Positions 10,080-18,177 of a DNA stretch of 20,101 nucleotides are shown here, in pieces. The stretch spans positions 1 to 20,101 of the forward strand of contig CAJKKX010000005.1 of the NCBI GenBank assembly GCA_905200565.1, in the 5' to 3' direction. The stretch is from an uncultured Lachnospiraceae bacterium. Lineage in GTDB: Bacteria > Bacillota_A > Clostridia > Lachnospirales > Lachnospiraceae. Numbering within the stretch: the stretch's first letter is position 1; every line of letters begins with the position of its first letter. The translations under genes were made by a program, and so were the position numbers. The notes beneath the pieces were generated by a model. That model worked only from the letters and a program-made list of their open reading frames with translations. It did no database searches and was not told where the DNA came from.

Positions 10080-12237
10080 TGGCTAATTCCTCCTCTGACA
10101 ACTGAGACATTGCGATCTGCCTGTAAACCTCACAGTTCTGCATCAATTCTTTATGAGTTCCCTGTCCTGCCACGCATCCGTTATCCAGCACAATGATCTT
10201 GTCTGCGTGGAGAATGGTGCTGATACGCTGAGCCACGATCAAGGTGGTCGCATCTTTCGTTTCCTGCTTCAGAGCTCGCCGCAGCACCACGTCCGTTTTA
10301 TAATCCAGTGCGGAAAAGCTGTCGTCAAAAATGTAAATCTCCGGCTCCTTCGCAATCGCCCTGGCGATGGAAAGCCTTTGCTTCTGCCCGCCGGAAACGT
10401 TCGTTCCGCCCTGCGAGATCGGTGACCGCACGCCGTCCGCTTTCTCGCTGATAAAATCCCACGCCTGTGCGATCTCTGCCGCGCGCCGCACCTCTTCCTC
10501 TGTGGCGTCCTCTTTTCCGTAACGGATGTTGGAATCTATCGTTCCTGAGAACAGCACGCCTTTCTGCGGCACATAGCCAAGCTTTGCTCTCAGCGCCTTT
10601 AAACTCATGTCGCGCACATCCACGCCATCCACCAGAATTCTGCCCTCCGTCACATCAAAAAATCTTGGAATCATGTTTACCAGCGTACTCTTTCCACTTC
10701 CGGTACTTCCAATCAACGCTACTGTCTCACCTTTGCGCGCCGTAAAAGAAATATCGTTTAAAACCTTTTCCTCCGCTCCCGGATAGGCGAAACTTACGTG
10801 ATCAAATTCTACCAGTCCCTTGATTTCTTCTTCCGCACACCTTACGGTTTCCGGGTCTTGAATGGAAACTTCCGTATTCAGAACCTCATTGATACGCTTT
10901 GCCGATACGTTCGCCCTCGGAAGCATAATCGACATCATCGTAATCATCAGGAAGGACATGATGATCTGCATCGCATACTGAATAAACGCCATCATATTTC
11001 CCACCTGCATGGTGCCGGCATCCACCGCATAGGAACCATTGTACACTACCAGTACCGTTATCCCATTCATAATCAGCATCATGGCGGGCATCATAAAGGT
11101 CATGACCCGGTTGACAAACAGGTTTGTTTTTGTCAGATTCTGGTTTGCCTTTTCAAAACGCTCTTCTTCGTGCTTTTCCGTACTGAAAGCCCGGATGACC
11201 ATAATACCTGTCAACGTTTCTCTCGTTACCAGGTTCAGCTTATCGACCAGCGTCTGCAATAAAGTAAACTTCGGCATGGCGACTCGAAATAAAACCATCA
11301 CCAAAAGAAAAATCAGAACGACCGCCAGCGCCAGAATCCATGTCATGGAAGCGTCGGTCTGAAAGACCTTTATCACACCGCCGACGCCGAGAATCGGCGC
11401 ATAGAGCACGATACGAAAAATCATCGTCGCCACCATCTGAATCTGCTGAATATCATTCGTGCTTCTGGTAATCAGGGACGCGGTGGAAAACTGATTCAGC
11501 TCTGCTCCCGAAAAGCTGATCACCTTCCGATAGACCCGGTTTCTCAGATTGCAGCCCAGATAAGCAGCCACACGGCTGGACAAAAAGGTTACTGTAATAG
11601 CGGCTGCCATGATCAGGAATGCGATTCCAAGCATTTTCAGTCCCGCCTTCACCAGATAGTCCGTCTGCATACGGTCCAGGTCTCTTCCCATCTGCGTATA
11701 TTCATCCTGCAAATAAGTAATGGCCGTCTGCGTGACAATGGACTCCGGCATCTGCTCCAATTTTTCAGACTGCGCCGCAAGCATCTGACCTCTTTCCTCC
11801 GCTGGCATCTGCGCCAGAATCTGAAACAGATCCACATCCTCTGGCAGTCCCATTTCCGTTTTCACGGACAGAGCCTGCGCCCCGTCTGCGGACAGGCCGG
11901 ATACCATAAGCATCGGGACGCCTAATTTCTCGTTCAGCGCTTTCCTCTGTTCTGAGGAAATCTTTTTTAAATGATAAATCCCATCCTCTAACGTGTAACT
12001 GTCCTCCACATATGCCTGTGTCTCACTGTCCATAAAAAGAAACAACTTCCTCATAGAATCCTCTCTGATCTGGTCCGGAACCCCGTCCTCGATTCCTTTT
12101 TGCTGAATTCCTACATTCACGATTTTCGATGTATAGTCAGGCAGCGCCAGATCGCAGTTGGCCTGTAAGAACAGTAAGGCGATAATCAGTACCACATAGT
12201 ACCATTTATCTTTCACATAACGAAACATTTTCAGCAT
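10072..12237 (-). CDS. ABC exporter half-transporter with large external insertion and degenerate catalytic motifs
   Basis: A 721-residue partner of the downstream ABC gene. TM1 (about 13-33) is followed by an insertion of roughly 150 residues (about 42-195) that is hydrophilic, Glu/Gln/Met-rich and predicted to face outside, before TM2 (about 200-220). The ATPase domain has Walker A GSTGSGKST (510-518), Q-loop VPQ and a normal signature VSGGQ (614-618). Walker B is IYIFDD, with D639 in place of the catalytic Glu, and the H-loop His is Gln (Q670, IVAQR). This is the non-catalytic side of an asymmetric heterodimer. The start codon touches the marR stop (TAG then ATG), with GGAGG inside the end of marR. 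M4 is an alternative start. Confidence 0.92.
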   Translation of the reverse strand: MLKMFRYVKDKWYYVVLIIALLFLQANCDLALPDYTSKIVNVGIQQKGIEDGVPDQIREDSMRKLFLFMDSETQAYVEDSYTLEDGIYHLKKISSEQRKALNEKLGVPMLMVSGLSADGAQALSVKTEMGLPEDVDLFQILAQMPAEERGQMLAAQSEKLEQMPESIVTQTAITYLQDEYTQMGRDLDRMQTDYLVKAGLKMLGIAFLIMAAAITVTFLSSRVAAYLGCNLRNRVYRKVISFSGAELNQFSTASLITRSTNDIQQIQMVATMIFRIVLYAPILGVGGVIKVFQTDASMTWILALAVVLIFLLVMVLFRVAMPKFTLLQTLVDKLNLVTRETLTGIMVIRAFSTEKHEEERFEKANQNLTKTNLFVNRVMTFMMPAMMLIMNGITVLVVYNGSYAVDAGTMQVGNMMAFIQYAMQIIMSFLMITMMSIMLPRANVSAKRINEVLNTEVSIQDPETVRCAEEEIKGLVEFDHVSFAYPGAEEKVLNDISFTARKGETVALIGSTGSGKSTLVNMIPRFFDVTEGRILVDGVDVRDMSLKALRAKLGYVPQKGVLFSGTIDSNIRYGKEDATEEEVRRAAEIAQAWDFISEKADGVRSPISQGGTNVSGGQKQRLSIARAIAKEPEIYIFDDSFSALDYKTDVVLRRALKQETKDATTLIVAQRISTILHADKIIVLDNGCVAGQGTHKELMQNCEVYRQIAMSQLSEEELANE

Positions 12238-12687
12238 CTATTTTCCCTCCATATTCTTTATAATCTGTATCAGAAAGCGTCTGAGCAGGCACTCCTCCGT
12301 TTCCGTAAATCCCTGAAACAGCAGCTTCTCGTTTTCCTCAAACCCCTTCTGAATATGCTCCACTGCTTCCAGTCCCGCAGGACTTAGAGAAATCCTGGTA
12401 ATTCTCTGGTCTTTTTCATCCGCCGTACGTACCAAAAGCCCCGCACGCTCCATCCTCCGAATGGATACCGCTACACTGGGCGGCTTCACATGCAGACGTG
12501 CGGCAATCTCACGCTGGCTCAGCCCTCCCTCTTCTGCCAGAAGCCGAAGCATCGGTATCTGCCCCGGATGCAGCCCTTTTGCCGTAAGCTGCTCATAATT
12601 CAGCGCAAAAAACATATGAGAAGCTTTTAAAAGCAGCATCTGAAGGCTCCCGCTGTCAAAATTCTCACAAAAATCACGTCCTCTCAT
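12238..12687 (-). CDS. MarR-family transcriptional regulator of the exporter operon
   Basis: A winged-helix DNA-binding protein of 149 residues from the chosen start. The HTH is about 55-85 (LSQREIAARLHVKPPSVAVSI), followed by the wing DEKDQRITRISLS; helices at both ends form the dimer interface. MarR proteins typically repress their own operon and release DNA when a small ligand binds. Placement as first gene of a MarR-ABC-ABC operon points to autoregulated export. An in-frame ATG at 12702 exists, but it has no ribosome binding site, whereas AGGTGAG lies just before ATG 12687. I therefore prefer the shorter protein. Effector and target are unknown. Confidence 0.9.
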   Translation of the reverse strand: MRGRDFCENFDSGSLQMLLLKASHMFFALNYEQLTAKGLHPGQIPMLRLLAEEGGLSQREIAARLHVKPPSVAVSIRRMERAGLLVRTADEKDQRITRISLSPAGLEAVEHIQKGFEENEKLLFQGFTETEECLLRRFLIQIIKNMEGK

Positions 12688-12690
12688 CTT

Positions 12691-12698
12691 CTCACCTC
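12691..12698 (-). promoter_or_regulatory. Start-deciding ribosome binding site of marR
   Basis: GAGGTGAG on the minus strand lies 3 bases from ATG 12687 (5 from the AGGTG core). No purine-rich site precedes the in-frame ATG at 12702, which is preceded by an AT-only stretch. This decides the marR start. Confidence 0.65.
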
Positions 12699-12700
12699 GC

Positions 12701-12710
12701 ATTAATTAAT
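12701..12710. promoter_or_regulatory. Candidate MarR operator palindrome
   Basis: ATTAATTAAT is a perfect 10-bp palindrome located between the predicted transcription start (about 12714) and the marR ribosome binding site. A repressor bound here would block the marR-ABC-ABC operon. The flanks extend the symmetry only partly. The assignment is by position and symmetry only, and AT-rich palindromes arise easily by chance. Confidence 0.35.
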
Positions 12711-12720
12711 CGGCTAACAT

Positions 12721-12749
12721 ATAATAGGACAAAAACCACAAGAATACAA
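12721..12749 (-). promoter_or_regulatory. Sigma-A promoter of the marR-ABC-ABC operon
   Basis: On the minus strand TTGTAT (12749-12744) and TATTAT (12726-12721) are separated by 17 bases, with a very AT-rich stretch upstream that could act as an UP element. The start is expected near 12714. The remainder of this 200-base divergent intergenic region holds only AT-rich DNA and the rqcH promoter. Confidence 0.6.
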
Positions 12750-12840
12750 CCATATTTTATCGTTTTAATAAAAATTTTATAGTTTTTTTACCAAAATATT
12801 CATTAAATAGTTAAGTTTTTATTTTATTTTCCCTGCATTC

Positions 12841-12869
12841 TTTTCAAAGCATCCTTTTTCTGCTATACT
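12841..12869 (+). promoter_or_regulatory. Promoter of rqcH with extended -10
   Basis: TGCTATACT (12861-12869) fits an extended -10 (TGnTATAAT-like). A weak -35 TTTTCA (12841-12846) lies 17 bases upstream. The start would be near 12876, about 33 bases before the ATG. An AAGGAG site lies at 12897-12902. Confidence 0.6.
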
Positions 12870-12908
12870 TGTGTTGATTCAAACTATGTTGCAAAAAAGG
12901 AGACCCTT

Positions 12909-14654
12909 ATGGCATTAGACGGAATTGTAATCGCAAATATGGTAAAAGAGATGAATGAAACCATATTAGGCGGAAAAATCAATAAAATCGCACAGCCAGA
13001 AGCCGACGAGCTGCTGCTTACCATAAAGAACAATAAGACCCAGTACCGCCTGCTGATTTCTGCGGGCGCAAGCCTTCCGCTGATTTATTTCACGCAGCAG
13101 AATAAGCCGAGCCCCATGACCGCGCCAAATTTCTGCATGCTTCTCAGAAAATATATCGGAAGCGGAAAATTCACAAAAATCTGGCAGCCCGGTCTGGAGC
13201 GTATCATCCATTTCGAAATCGAGCATCTGAACGAGCTGGGCGACCTCTGCAAAAAAGACCTGATTGTTGAAATTATGGGAAAACACAGCAATATCATTTT
13301 CTGCGATGACAAAGGTATGATTCTTGACAGTATCAAGCATGTGGGAGCGCATATGAGCTCTGTCCGGGAAGTACTGCCCGGAAGAAGCTATTTCATTCCC
13401 GCCACGCAGGAAAAGCTGGACCCTCTTACGATCACGGAACAGGATTTCCGGGATTCCGTGTGTAAAAAACCCATGCCTCTGGCAAAGGCTCTGTACATGA
13501 CGCTGACGGGAATCAGCCCTTTGGCGGCGGAGGAAATCTGCTATCGCAGTTCCCTCGAATCCTCCCAGAGCGCAAACTCCCTCTCCGAACTGGAACAGAC
13601 GCATCTGTACCATATCTTCTCTCTGATCATGAACGATGTACGGGAAGGGAACTTTACGCCAAACATTCTATTTCACGGAAAGGAACCTGTGGATTTCTCT
13701 TCCATAGAGATGACCCAGTATCAGGATTTCACAGCACAGGTCTATCCATCCATTTCAGAGGTACTGGAATCCTATTACGCAGTAAAAAATACCCTCACCC
13801 GCATCCGGCAGCGTTCGGCAGACCTGCGCCGCATCGTGCAGACCGCCCTTGACCGCGACCGAAAAAAATACGATCTACAGCTCCGCCAGCTAAAAGATAC
13901 GGACAAGCGTGAAAAATACCGGATAAACGGCGAACTGATCAACGCCTACGGCTACGGTCTGGAACCTGGGGCAAAAAAACTGGAAGCGCTGAACTATTAT
14001 ACCAATGAGATGGTTACGATTCCCCTCGACCCTACGCTGACTCCCCAGGAAAACGCACAGAAAAACTTTGACCGCTATAACAAGCTGAAGCGCACCTACG
14101 AAGCCTTAAGCAGCCTGATTCTGGAGACAAGAGACGCCATCGAACATCTGGAGTCCATCAGTACTGCGCTGGACATCGCACTTTCCGAGGAAGACCTGGT
14201 GCAGATTAAGGAAGAGCTGACACAATATGGCTACATCCGCCGGAAATATACCGGAAAAAAGGTCCGCATCACTTCAAAACCGTTTCATTTCCTTTCCAGT
14301 GACGGTTATCATATGTATGTGGGAAAAAATAACTACCAGAACGAGGAGCTTACGTTTAAGTTCGCCACCGGAAATGACTGGTGGTTCCATGCAAAAGGCG
14401 CTCCCGGCTCCCATGTCATCGTCAAAAACCCGTCAGGCGGCGAGATGCCCGACCGTACCTACGAGGAAGCGGCCCGGCTTGCCGCACACTATTCGAGCAA
14501 CAGCAAAGCGGAGAAGGTGGAAATTGACTATGTGCAGAAAAAGCACGTCAAAAAAGTAAATGGAAAAATGCCGGGATTCGTCATCTATCATACCAATTAT
14601 TCTATGGTGATTGATTCCGATATTTCCGGAATCGAGCAGCTTCCAAACGAATAA
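12909..14654 (+). CDS. rqcH: RqcH / NFACT ribosome quality control factor
   Basis: A 581-residue NFACT protein, the bacterial relative of Rqc2/NEMF (older name FbpA, fibronectin-binding). It binds the 50S subunit carrying a stalled peptidyl-tRNA and recruits tRNA-Ala to add C-terminal alanine tails that mark the nascent chain for degradation. Domains: NFACT-N (about 1-175) with GKHSNIIF (124-131), helix-hairpin-helix region (about 180-240), coiled-coil arms (about 283-440) with NFDRYNKLKR, and NFACT-R (about 455-565) with NDWWFHAKGAPGSHV (489-503). At the position of the B. subtilis D97-R98 pair needed for tRNA-Ala selection, this protein has E97-R98. It is single in its transcription unit. 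ATG 12909 has AAGGAG 6 bases upstream. Confidence 0.95.
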   Translation: MALDGIVIANMVKEMNETILGGKINKIAQPEADELLLTIKNNKTQYRLLISAGASLPLIYFTQQNKPSPMTAPNFCMLLRKYIGSGKFTKIWQPGLERIIHFEIEHLNELGDLCKKDLIVEIMGKHSNIIFCDDKGMILDSIKHVGAHMSSVREVLPGRSYFIPATQEKLDPLTITEQDFRDSVCKKPMPLAKALYMTLTGISPLAAEEICYRSSLESSQSANSLSELEQTHLYHIFSLIMNDVREGNFTPNILFHGKEPVDFSSIEMTQYQDFTAQVYPSISEVLESYYAVKNTLTRIRQRSADLRRIVQTALDRDRKKYDLQLRQLKDTDKREKYRINGELINAYGYGLEPGAKKLEALNYYTNEMVTIPLDPTLTPQENAQKNFDRYNKLKRTYEALSSLILETRDAIEHLESISTALDIALSEEDLVQIKEELTQYGYIRRKYTGKKVRITSKPFHFLSSDGYHMYVGKNNYQNEELTFKFATGNDWWFHAKGAPGSHVIVKNPSGGEMPDRTYEEAARLAAHYSSNSKAEKVEIDYVQKKHVKKVNGKMPGFVIYHTNYSMVIDSDISGIEQLPNE

Positions 14655-14666
14655 CCTACAGAACCT

Positions 14667-14691
14667 GCATCCGGAAGCTTCTTCCGGGTGC
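14667..14691 (+). other. Hairpin after rqcH without T tract
   Basis: GCATCCGGAA and TTCCGGGTGC form a 10-bp stem with one G-T pair and a 5-base loop, 12 bases after the rqcH stop. No T run follows, so it is not a terminator on its own. It may protect the mRNA 3' end or strengthen the terminator that follows. Confidence 0.5.
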
Positions 14692-14702
14692 GCGGCAGAA
14701 AA

Positions 14703-14748
14703 AGAGAAGGTATCAAAAACTTTCGCTTCGGATACCCTCTCTTTTTTT
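14703..14748. terminator. Bidirectional terminator between rqcH and the protease gene
   Basis: Positions 14703-14714 and 14731-14742 pair over 12 bp with one mismatch. Seven T residues follow on the plus strand. On the minus strand the stem is followed by TTTTT after CTCT. It separates the convergent rqcH and protease genes, and the protease stop codon (14751-14753) lies 2 bases away. Confidence 0.85.
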
Positions 14749-14750
14749 GT

Positions 14751-17700
14751 TTATTTCACTTTCGCCTTTTTACTGATGCCCGCTCTTCTGAGCTTCTTCC
14801 ATAACGCCGCCTTCTGATTCTTCTTCATCTTCTTGGCGCTGACGGTGATCTTCGCCGCTGTTTTCTTAAACGCGCCTGCTTTTACCGTCTTTAACGCACT
14901 GCCCTTTAACTGGACGGATTTCAGCTTCTTACAGTTCATAAAAGCCTGTTTGCCAATCGTAGTGACATACTTGCCCAGGATCACTTTTTTCAGACTGCTT
15001 CCGTTTTTGAACACCCCATCCCCGATGGCCGTCACCTTACAGGTCACGCCGGCGATTTTGACGGTTGCCGGGACATTCATCTTTGCCGCCTTTTTGTTCG
15101 TCACTTCGATCAGGACGGCCGTCTTTTTCTTTGCGTCCAGCACCTGATAACATCCGATACCTGTCATTTCTTTTCTTCCGTTCTGAAACTCATTTGGGAT
15201 CGGCGTCTTTTGATACCGGATGAACACTGACGTATCCTTTTCCGGAAGAAGATACCACTTTCCACCCTTTCCGGATCGTGTCAGCCCTATCACCTCCACA
15301 GACACCCGATACCCCGGTATGGCATCCAGGGAACGAAGTTCTACCTCCGTACCTCCCTTTGCATAAAATTCTCCTTCCGCCACGCCATTGAGAGAAGCCC
15401 CTTTTTCACCGAGCTGGCGTACTCTTACTTTTATGACTGCTTTATTCGCATCATCCGCCCAGACTGGCGCCCCGTTTTTCTGCGACCACTCATAAGTATT
15501 CGCTTCCGTTCCTCCGCTGCTGTTCAAATAATAAGCCACTTTTGCGGATGCGAATTGCTCCTCCGTCATGCTTCCGAGATCAGAGGAAGGACTGTAGCCG
15601 CCCCGTATGCCGCCGGTATTCCGATAATAGCAGTTCGAAATATCCCCATCGCCTTTATAACAATACACAGCCCCGAATTCCTCTCCTGCCCTGCGCCGGA
15701 TGTCCCCGTAGTTATAGCAGCCATAGGTAGTTCCATACAGGCATACGCCGATGCCTGCCGTTCTCGTCTCTTCAGACGGCGCTCCACTGATGACCGCCAG
15801 ATTATAGCATCTGCTGATTTCAGACCCTTCATCGCTGTATCCTACAATTCCTCCCGTCGATGCCAGGCCATCTGAAACAATCTCCCCTTCCATAAAGCAT
15901 CGGTCGATATTTCCCTCATTATGCCCGGCTACCCCGCCTGCAAACGCATCTTTCTGCGTCTGGTTCTGAAAGATCAGCGTTCCGTTGAAAGAGGATGTTT
16001 CAATCCTTCCCTGATTGTCTCCTGCAACGCCTCCCACAGCGCCATTGTCCGATTCAATCCGCACATTTCCTTCTATGCTGCACCCGCTTATGGTTCCCTG
16101 GTTCACGCCTGCCAGAGAGCCGGAAAAAGAATCCCCCAGTGTAAGATTCACATTGGTAAGTTTGACATTTTTTACAGTACCGTTTTCTCCCACGCATCCG
16201 AACAGCCCTCCGTAGCTGTACGAGCCCGCATAAACCAGATTGGCGATCGTATGTCCGCCTCCGTCAAAGGTTCCCATAAACGGCGCTGAAATATTTCCTA
16301 TTTCCCTGTGTGTAACTCCCGTCATATCCAGATCGTTCAGAAGATACACCGTCTGTCCGTCATAATCTTTTCCGGCCAATACCTCCTGCGCAAATGCCTC
16401 AAACTCATTTTCATCAGAGAGATATATAGAAGAGACTGCCAGGGAGTCCTTTGCAGCCCTTAGGTCCCGCATCGCTTTTATGACCTCAAGCTCTGCTGCA
16501 TCCGGTGCCTGGCAGACAGCCTTTGCCTGCTCCAGCTTCACACACAGCTTTTCCCACGTCTCCGCCACATAATCCGCACTCTCCAGATTTTCCACTTCTT
16601 CTATCAATGCCAGAAGATCGGATTTGTCGACACGTTCCACACGATCCGTAAAAGCCTTGATGCAGACATTCTTATACCCATATTCCTGCGTATCCTTCCA
16701 CCGGACGCCATCCCAGAGAAAAGACTGTCCTGCCTCTGATGAGAAGGAATCTCCGTATTCCACACAGAAAAAAGCCTGTTCTCCGTTTTTGGGCAGGAAC
16801 TTCACGGATACCGCATACTTCATTCCGCCCGCAAGCAGTACCTCTTCGTCCAGAGAAATGGTATGATATCCGGGATGCTGCACCGTCCCTGTCTGAGAAT
16901 ACGCCAGCGTCCCATCCAAAGGCGCCTTTACAGACGTCCCGCTTCCGGTATAGATTTCAATCAGATAATCTATGTTACTGTTGGTATAAAAGGAAACCGC
17001 ACGCAGCTTTTCTAAAGATTCCGCCGTAAATACATTCGCGACCTTTTCAGAACCGATTCCCAAATTCCATCCTGCCCCGTCATACTGATAGATGCAGTCA
17101 TAATTATCCAGACTTTCCGCTTCAAAGCTGCAAAAATTCGTGAGCGTCGCATCTTCATACGAAATCCAGAAATACCCGTTTTCTGCACAGTCAGGCCCCC
17201 AACTGTTCCTGCACAACCACGCCCCGTTATTTTCCGGCATCCTCCCATTGTCGCTAAAATTTGTTTTCGGATAATTATCATTCCATCCCACAAGGCTTAC
17301 AGAATGATCTATGGCATGTGCCTCTGCATGATACACGTTCCCCTGTGCGCTCTCAACCGTTCCATCCCCTGAATAATAGGAACACATCAACGCCCCGGTG
17401 TTCATCACGGCATATTTGACGTCCTCCGGTGTGCTTAATATGTTCGCATCCGTCAGATGACACACGGAAGCGCTTCTGTCGCTTTCCGCCAGATTCTCCA
17501 TTGTACCATAGGAGACGTACGGATAATCCCGTTCGTCCGCAGCACCGCTCCAGCTTGCCAGCGTAGCGATTGCGCTATAATGGTGACCTCCGCCATACCA
17601 GCTATACGTATCATGAAAAATATCCTCTCCATCTCCCAGCGCCTCGTTTCTCCTGTGGGAAAAATAGGACAGATGCCGCTCCGAATAATCCACATCCTCC

Positions 17701-18128
17701 GCGGCGATCAGACCTTTTTTTACCATATTGGTTTCCACAGAACATATTGCGGCATGAGCCCAGCAGGTTCCCCATTGCCCCTGGTTTCTGACTGCCGGGA
17801 GTTCTCCCTCATCCAGCATACTGTAGCTGGATGGAAAAGGAACCCTTGCCCTGGCCCGGCTTTTCTGCCGTGACGCTTCATAAGTTACTTCTTTCCCATC
17901 CTCATTCACCCATACCATGTCCTGATAGCCGGATTTTGATGGCTCTCCTTTCTTTACCAGCCTGTACACAGGTATATCAGCTTCCCCGGCTTCTGAAATC
18001 TCTCCCTCCATCGGCAGATTTTGCCGAACCTCTCCTGCATATACGCCAGTATCCGGCATTGCTGTAAATGCCACCGCCACGGCCAGCAGCATGCCTGCTC
18101 CGCGCTTTTTCCAATATGTATCTCTCAC
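14751..18128 (-). CDS. Secreted papain-like (C1) protease with lectin-like, FIVAR, GLUG and LRR_5 modules
   Basis: A 1125-residue extracellular cysteine protease. Order: basic N-terminus with signal peptide (about 8-31); propeptide-like region to about 96 ending in a basic run RQKSRARAR (87-95); C1 papain domain (about 97-330) with Q116, catalytic C122 (QGQWGTCWAHA), H275 (DHSVSLVGWN) and N308 (CRNSWG); lectin-like domain that often follows clostridial C1 peptidases (about 345-495); FIVAR-like helical module (about 500-565); GLUG repeats (about 590-840; for example YGGLFG, VGGVAG, AGGVAG, TGGIVG); a beta-rich linker; BspA-type LRR_5 (about 1025-1095); and a basic tail. There is no LPXTG motif or membrane anchor. 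It starts with GTG: an in-frame TAG lies two codons upstream and AGGAGG is 9 bases away. Substrate unknown; host or dietary proteins or surface processing are possible. Confidence 0.9.
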   Translation of the reverse strand: MRDTYWKKRGAGMLLAVAVAFTAMPDTGVYAGEVRQNLPMEGEISEAGEADIPVYRLVKKGEPSKSGYQDMVWVNEDGKEVTYEASRQKSRARARVPFPSSYSMLDEGELPAVRNQGQWGTCWAHAAICSVETNMVKKGLIAAEDVDYSERHLSYFSHRRNEALGDGEDIFHDTYSWYGGGHHYSAIATLASWSGAADERDYPYVSYGTMENLAESDRSASVCHLTDANILSTPEDVKYAVMNTGALMCSYYSGDGTVESAQGNVYHAEAHAIDHSVSLVGWNDNYPKTNFSDNGRMPENNGAWLCRNSWGPDCAENGYFWISYEDATLTNFCSFEAESLDNYDCIYQYDGAGWNLGIGSEKVANVFTAESLEKLRAVSFYTNSNIDYLIEIYTGSGTSVKAPLDGTLAYSQTGTVQHPGYHTISLDEEVLLAGGMKYAVSVKFLPKNGEQAFFCVEYGDSFSSEAGQSFLWDGVRWKDTQEYGYKNVCIKAFTDRVERVDKSDLLALIEEVENLESADYVAETWEKLCVKLEQAKAVCQAPDAAELEVIKAMRDLRAAKDSLAVSSIYLSDENEFEAFAQEVLAGKDYDGQTVYLLNDLDMTGVTHREIGNISAPFMGTFDGGGHTIANLVYAGSYSYGGLFGCVGENGTVKNVKLTNVNLTLGDSFSGSLAGVNQGTISGCSIEGNVRIESDNGAVGGVAGDNQGRIETSSFNGTLIFQNQTQKDAFAGGVAGHNEGNIDRCFMEGEIVSDGLASTGGIVGYSDEGSEISRCYNLAVISGAPSEETRTAGIGVCLYGTTYGCYNYGDIRRRAGEEFGAVYCYKGDGDISNCYYRNTGGIRGGYSPSSDLGSMTEEQFASAKVAYYLNSSGGTEANTYEWSQKNGAPVWADDANKAVIKVRVRQLGEKGASLNGVAEGEFYAKGGTEVELRSLDAIPGYRVSVEVIGLTRSGKGGKWYLLPEKDTSVFIRYQKTPIPNEFQNGRKEMTGIGCYQVLDAKKKTAVLIEVTNKKAAKMNVPATVKIAGVTCKVTAIGDGVFKNGSSLKKVILGKYVTTIGKQAFMNCKKLKSVQLKGSALKTVKAGAFKKTAAKITVSAKKMKKNQKAALWKKLRRAGISKKAKVK

Positions 18129-18137
18129 CTTGCCCTA

Positions 18138-18143
18138 CCTCCT
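18138..18143 (-). promoter_or_regulatory. Ribosome binding site fixing the GTG start of the protease
   Basis: A perfect AGGAGG on the minus strand lies 9 bases before GTG 18128. The frame is closed by TAG just upstream, and the next ATG (M13) would cut into the signal peptide. GTG is therefore the start. Confidence 0.8.
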
Positions 18144-18177
18144 GCACTTATCGTTTTTTCCAGAATTCATTTCCTAT

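Noticed and set aside
12966..13613. Minus-strand open frame of 215 codons opposite rqcH
   Set aside because: Antisense to a fully recognisable NFACT protein; no start signals or motifs.
15566..15832. Repeated GLUG coding segments as a DNA repeat array
   Set aside because: The repetition is at protein level only. Nucleotide copies are too divergent to be a tandem DNA repeat.
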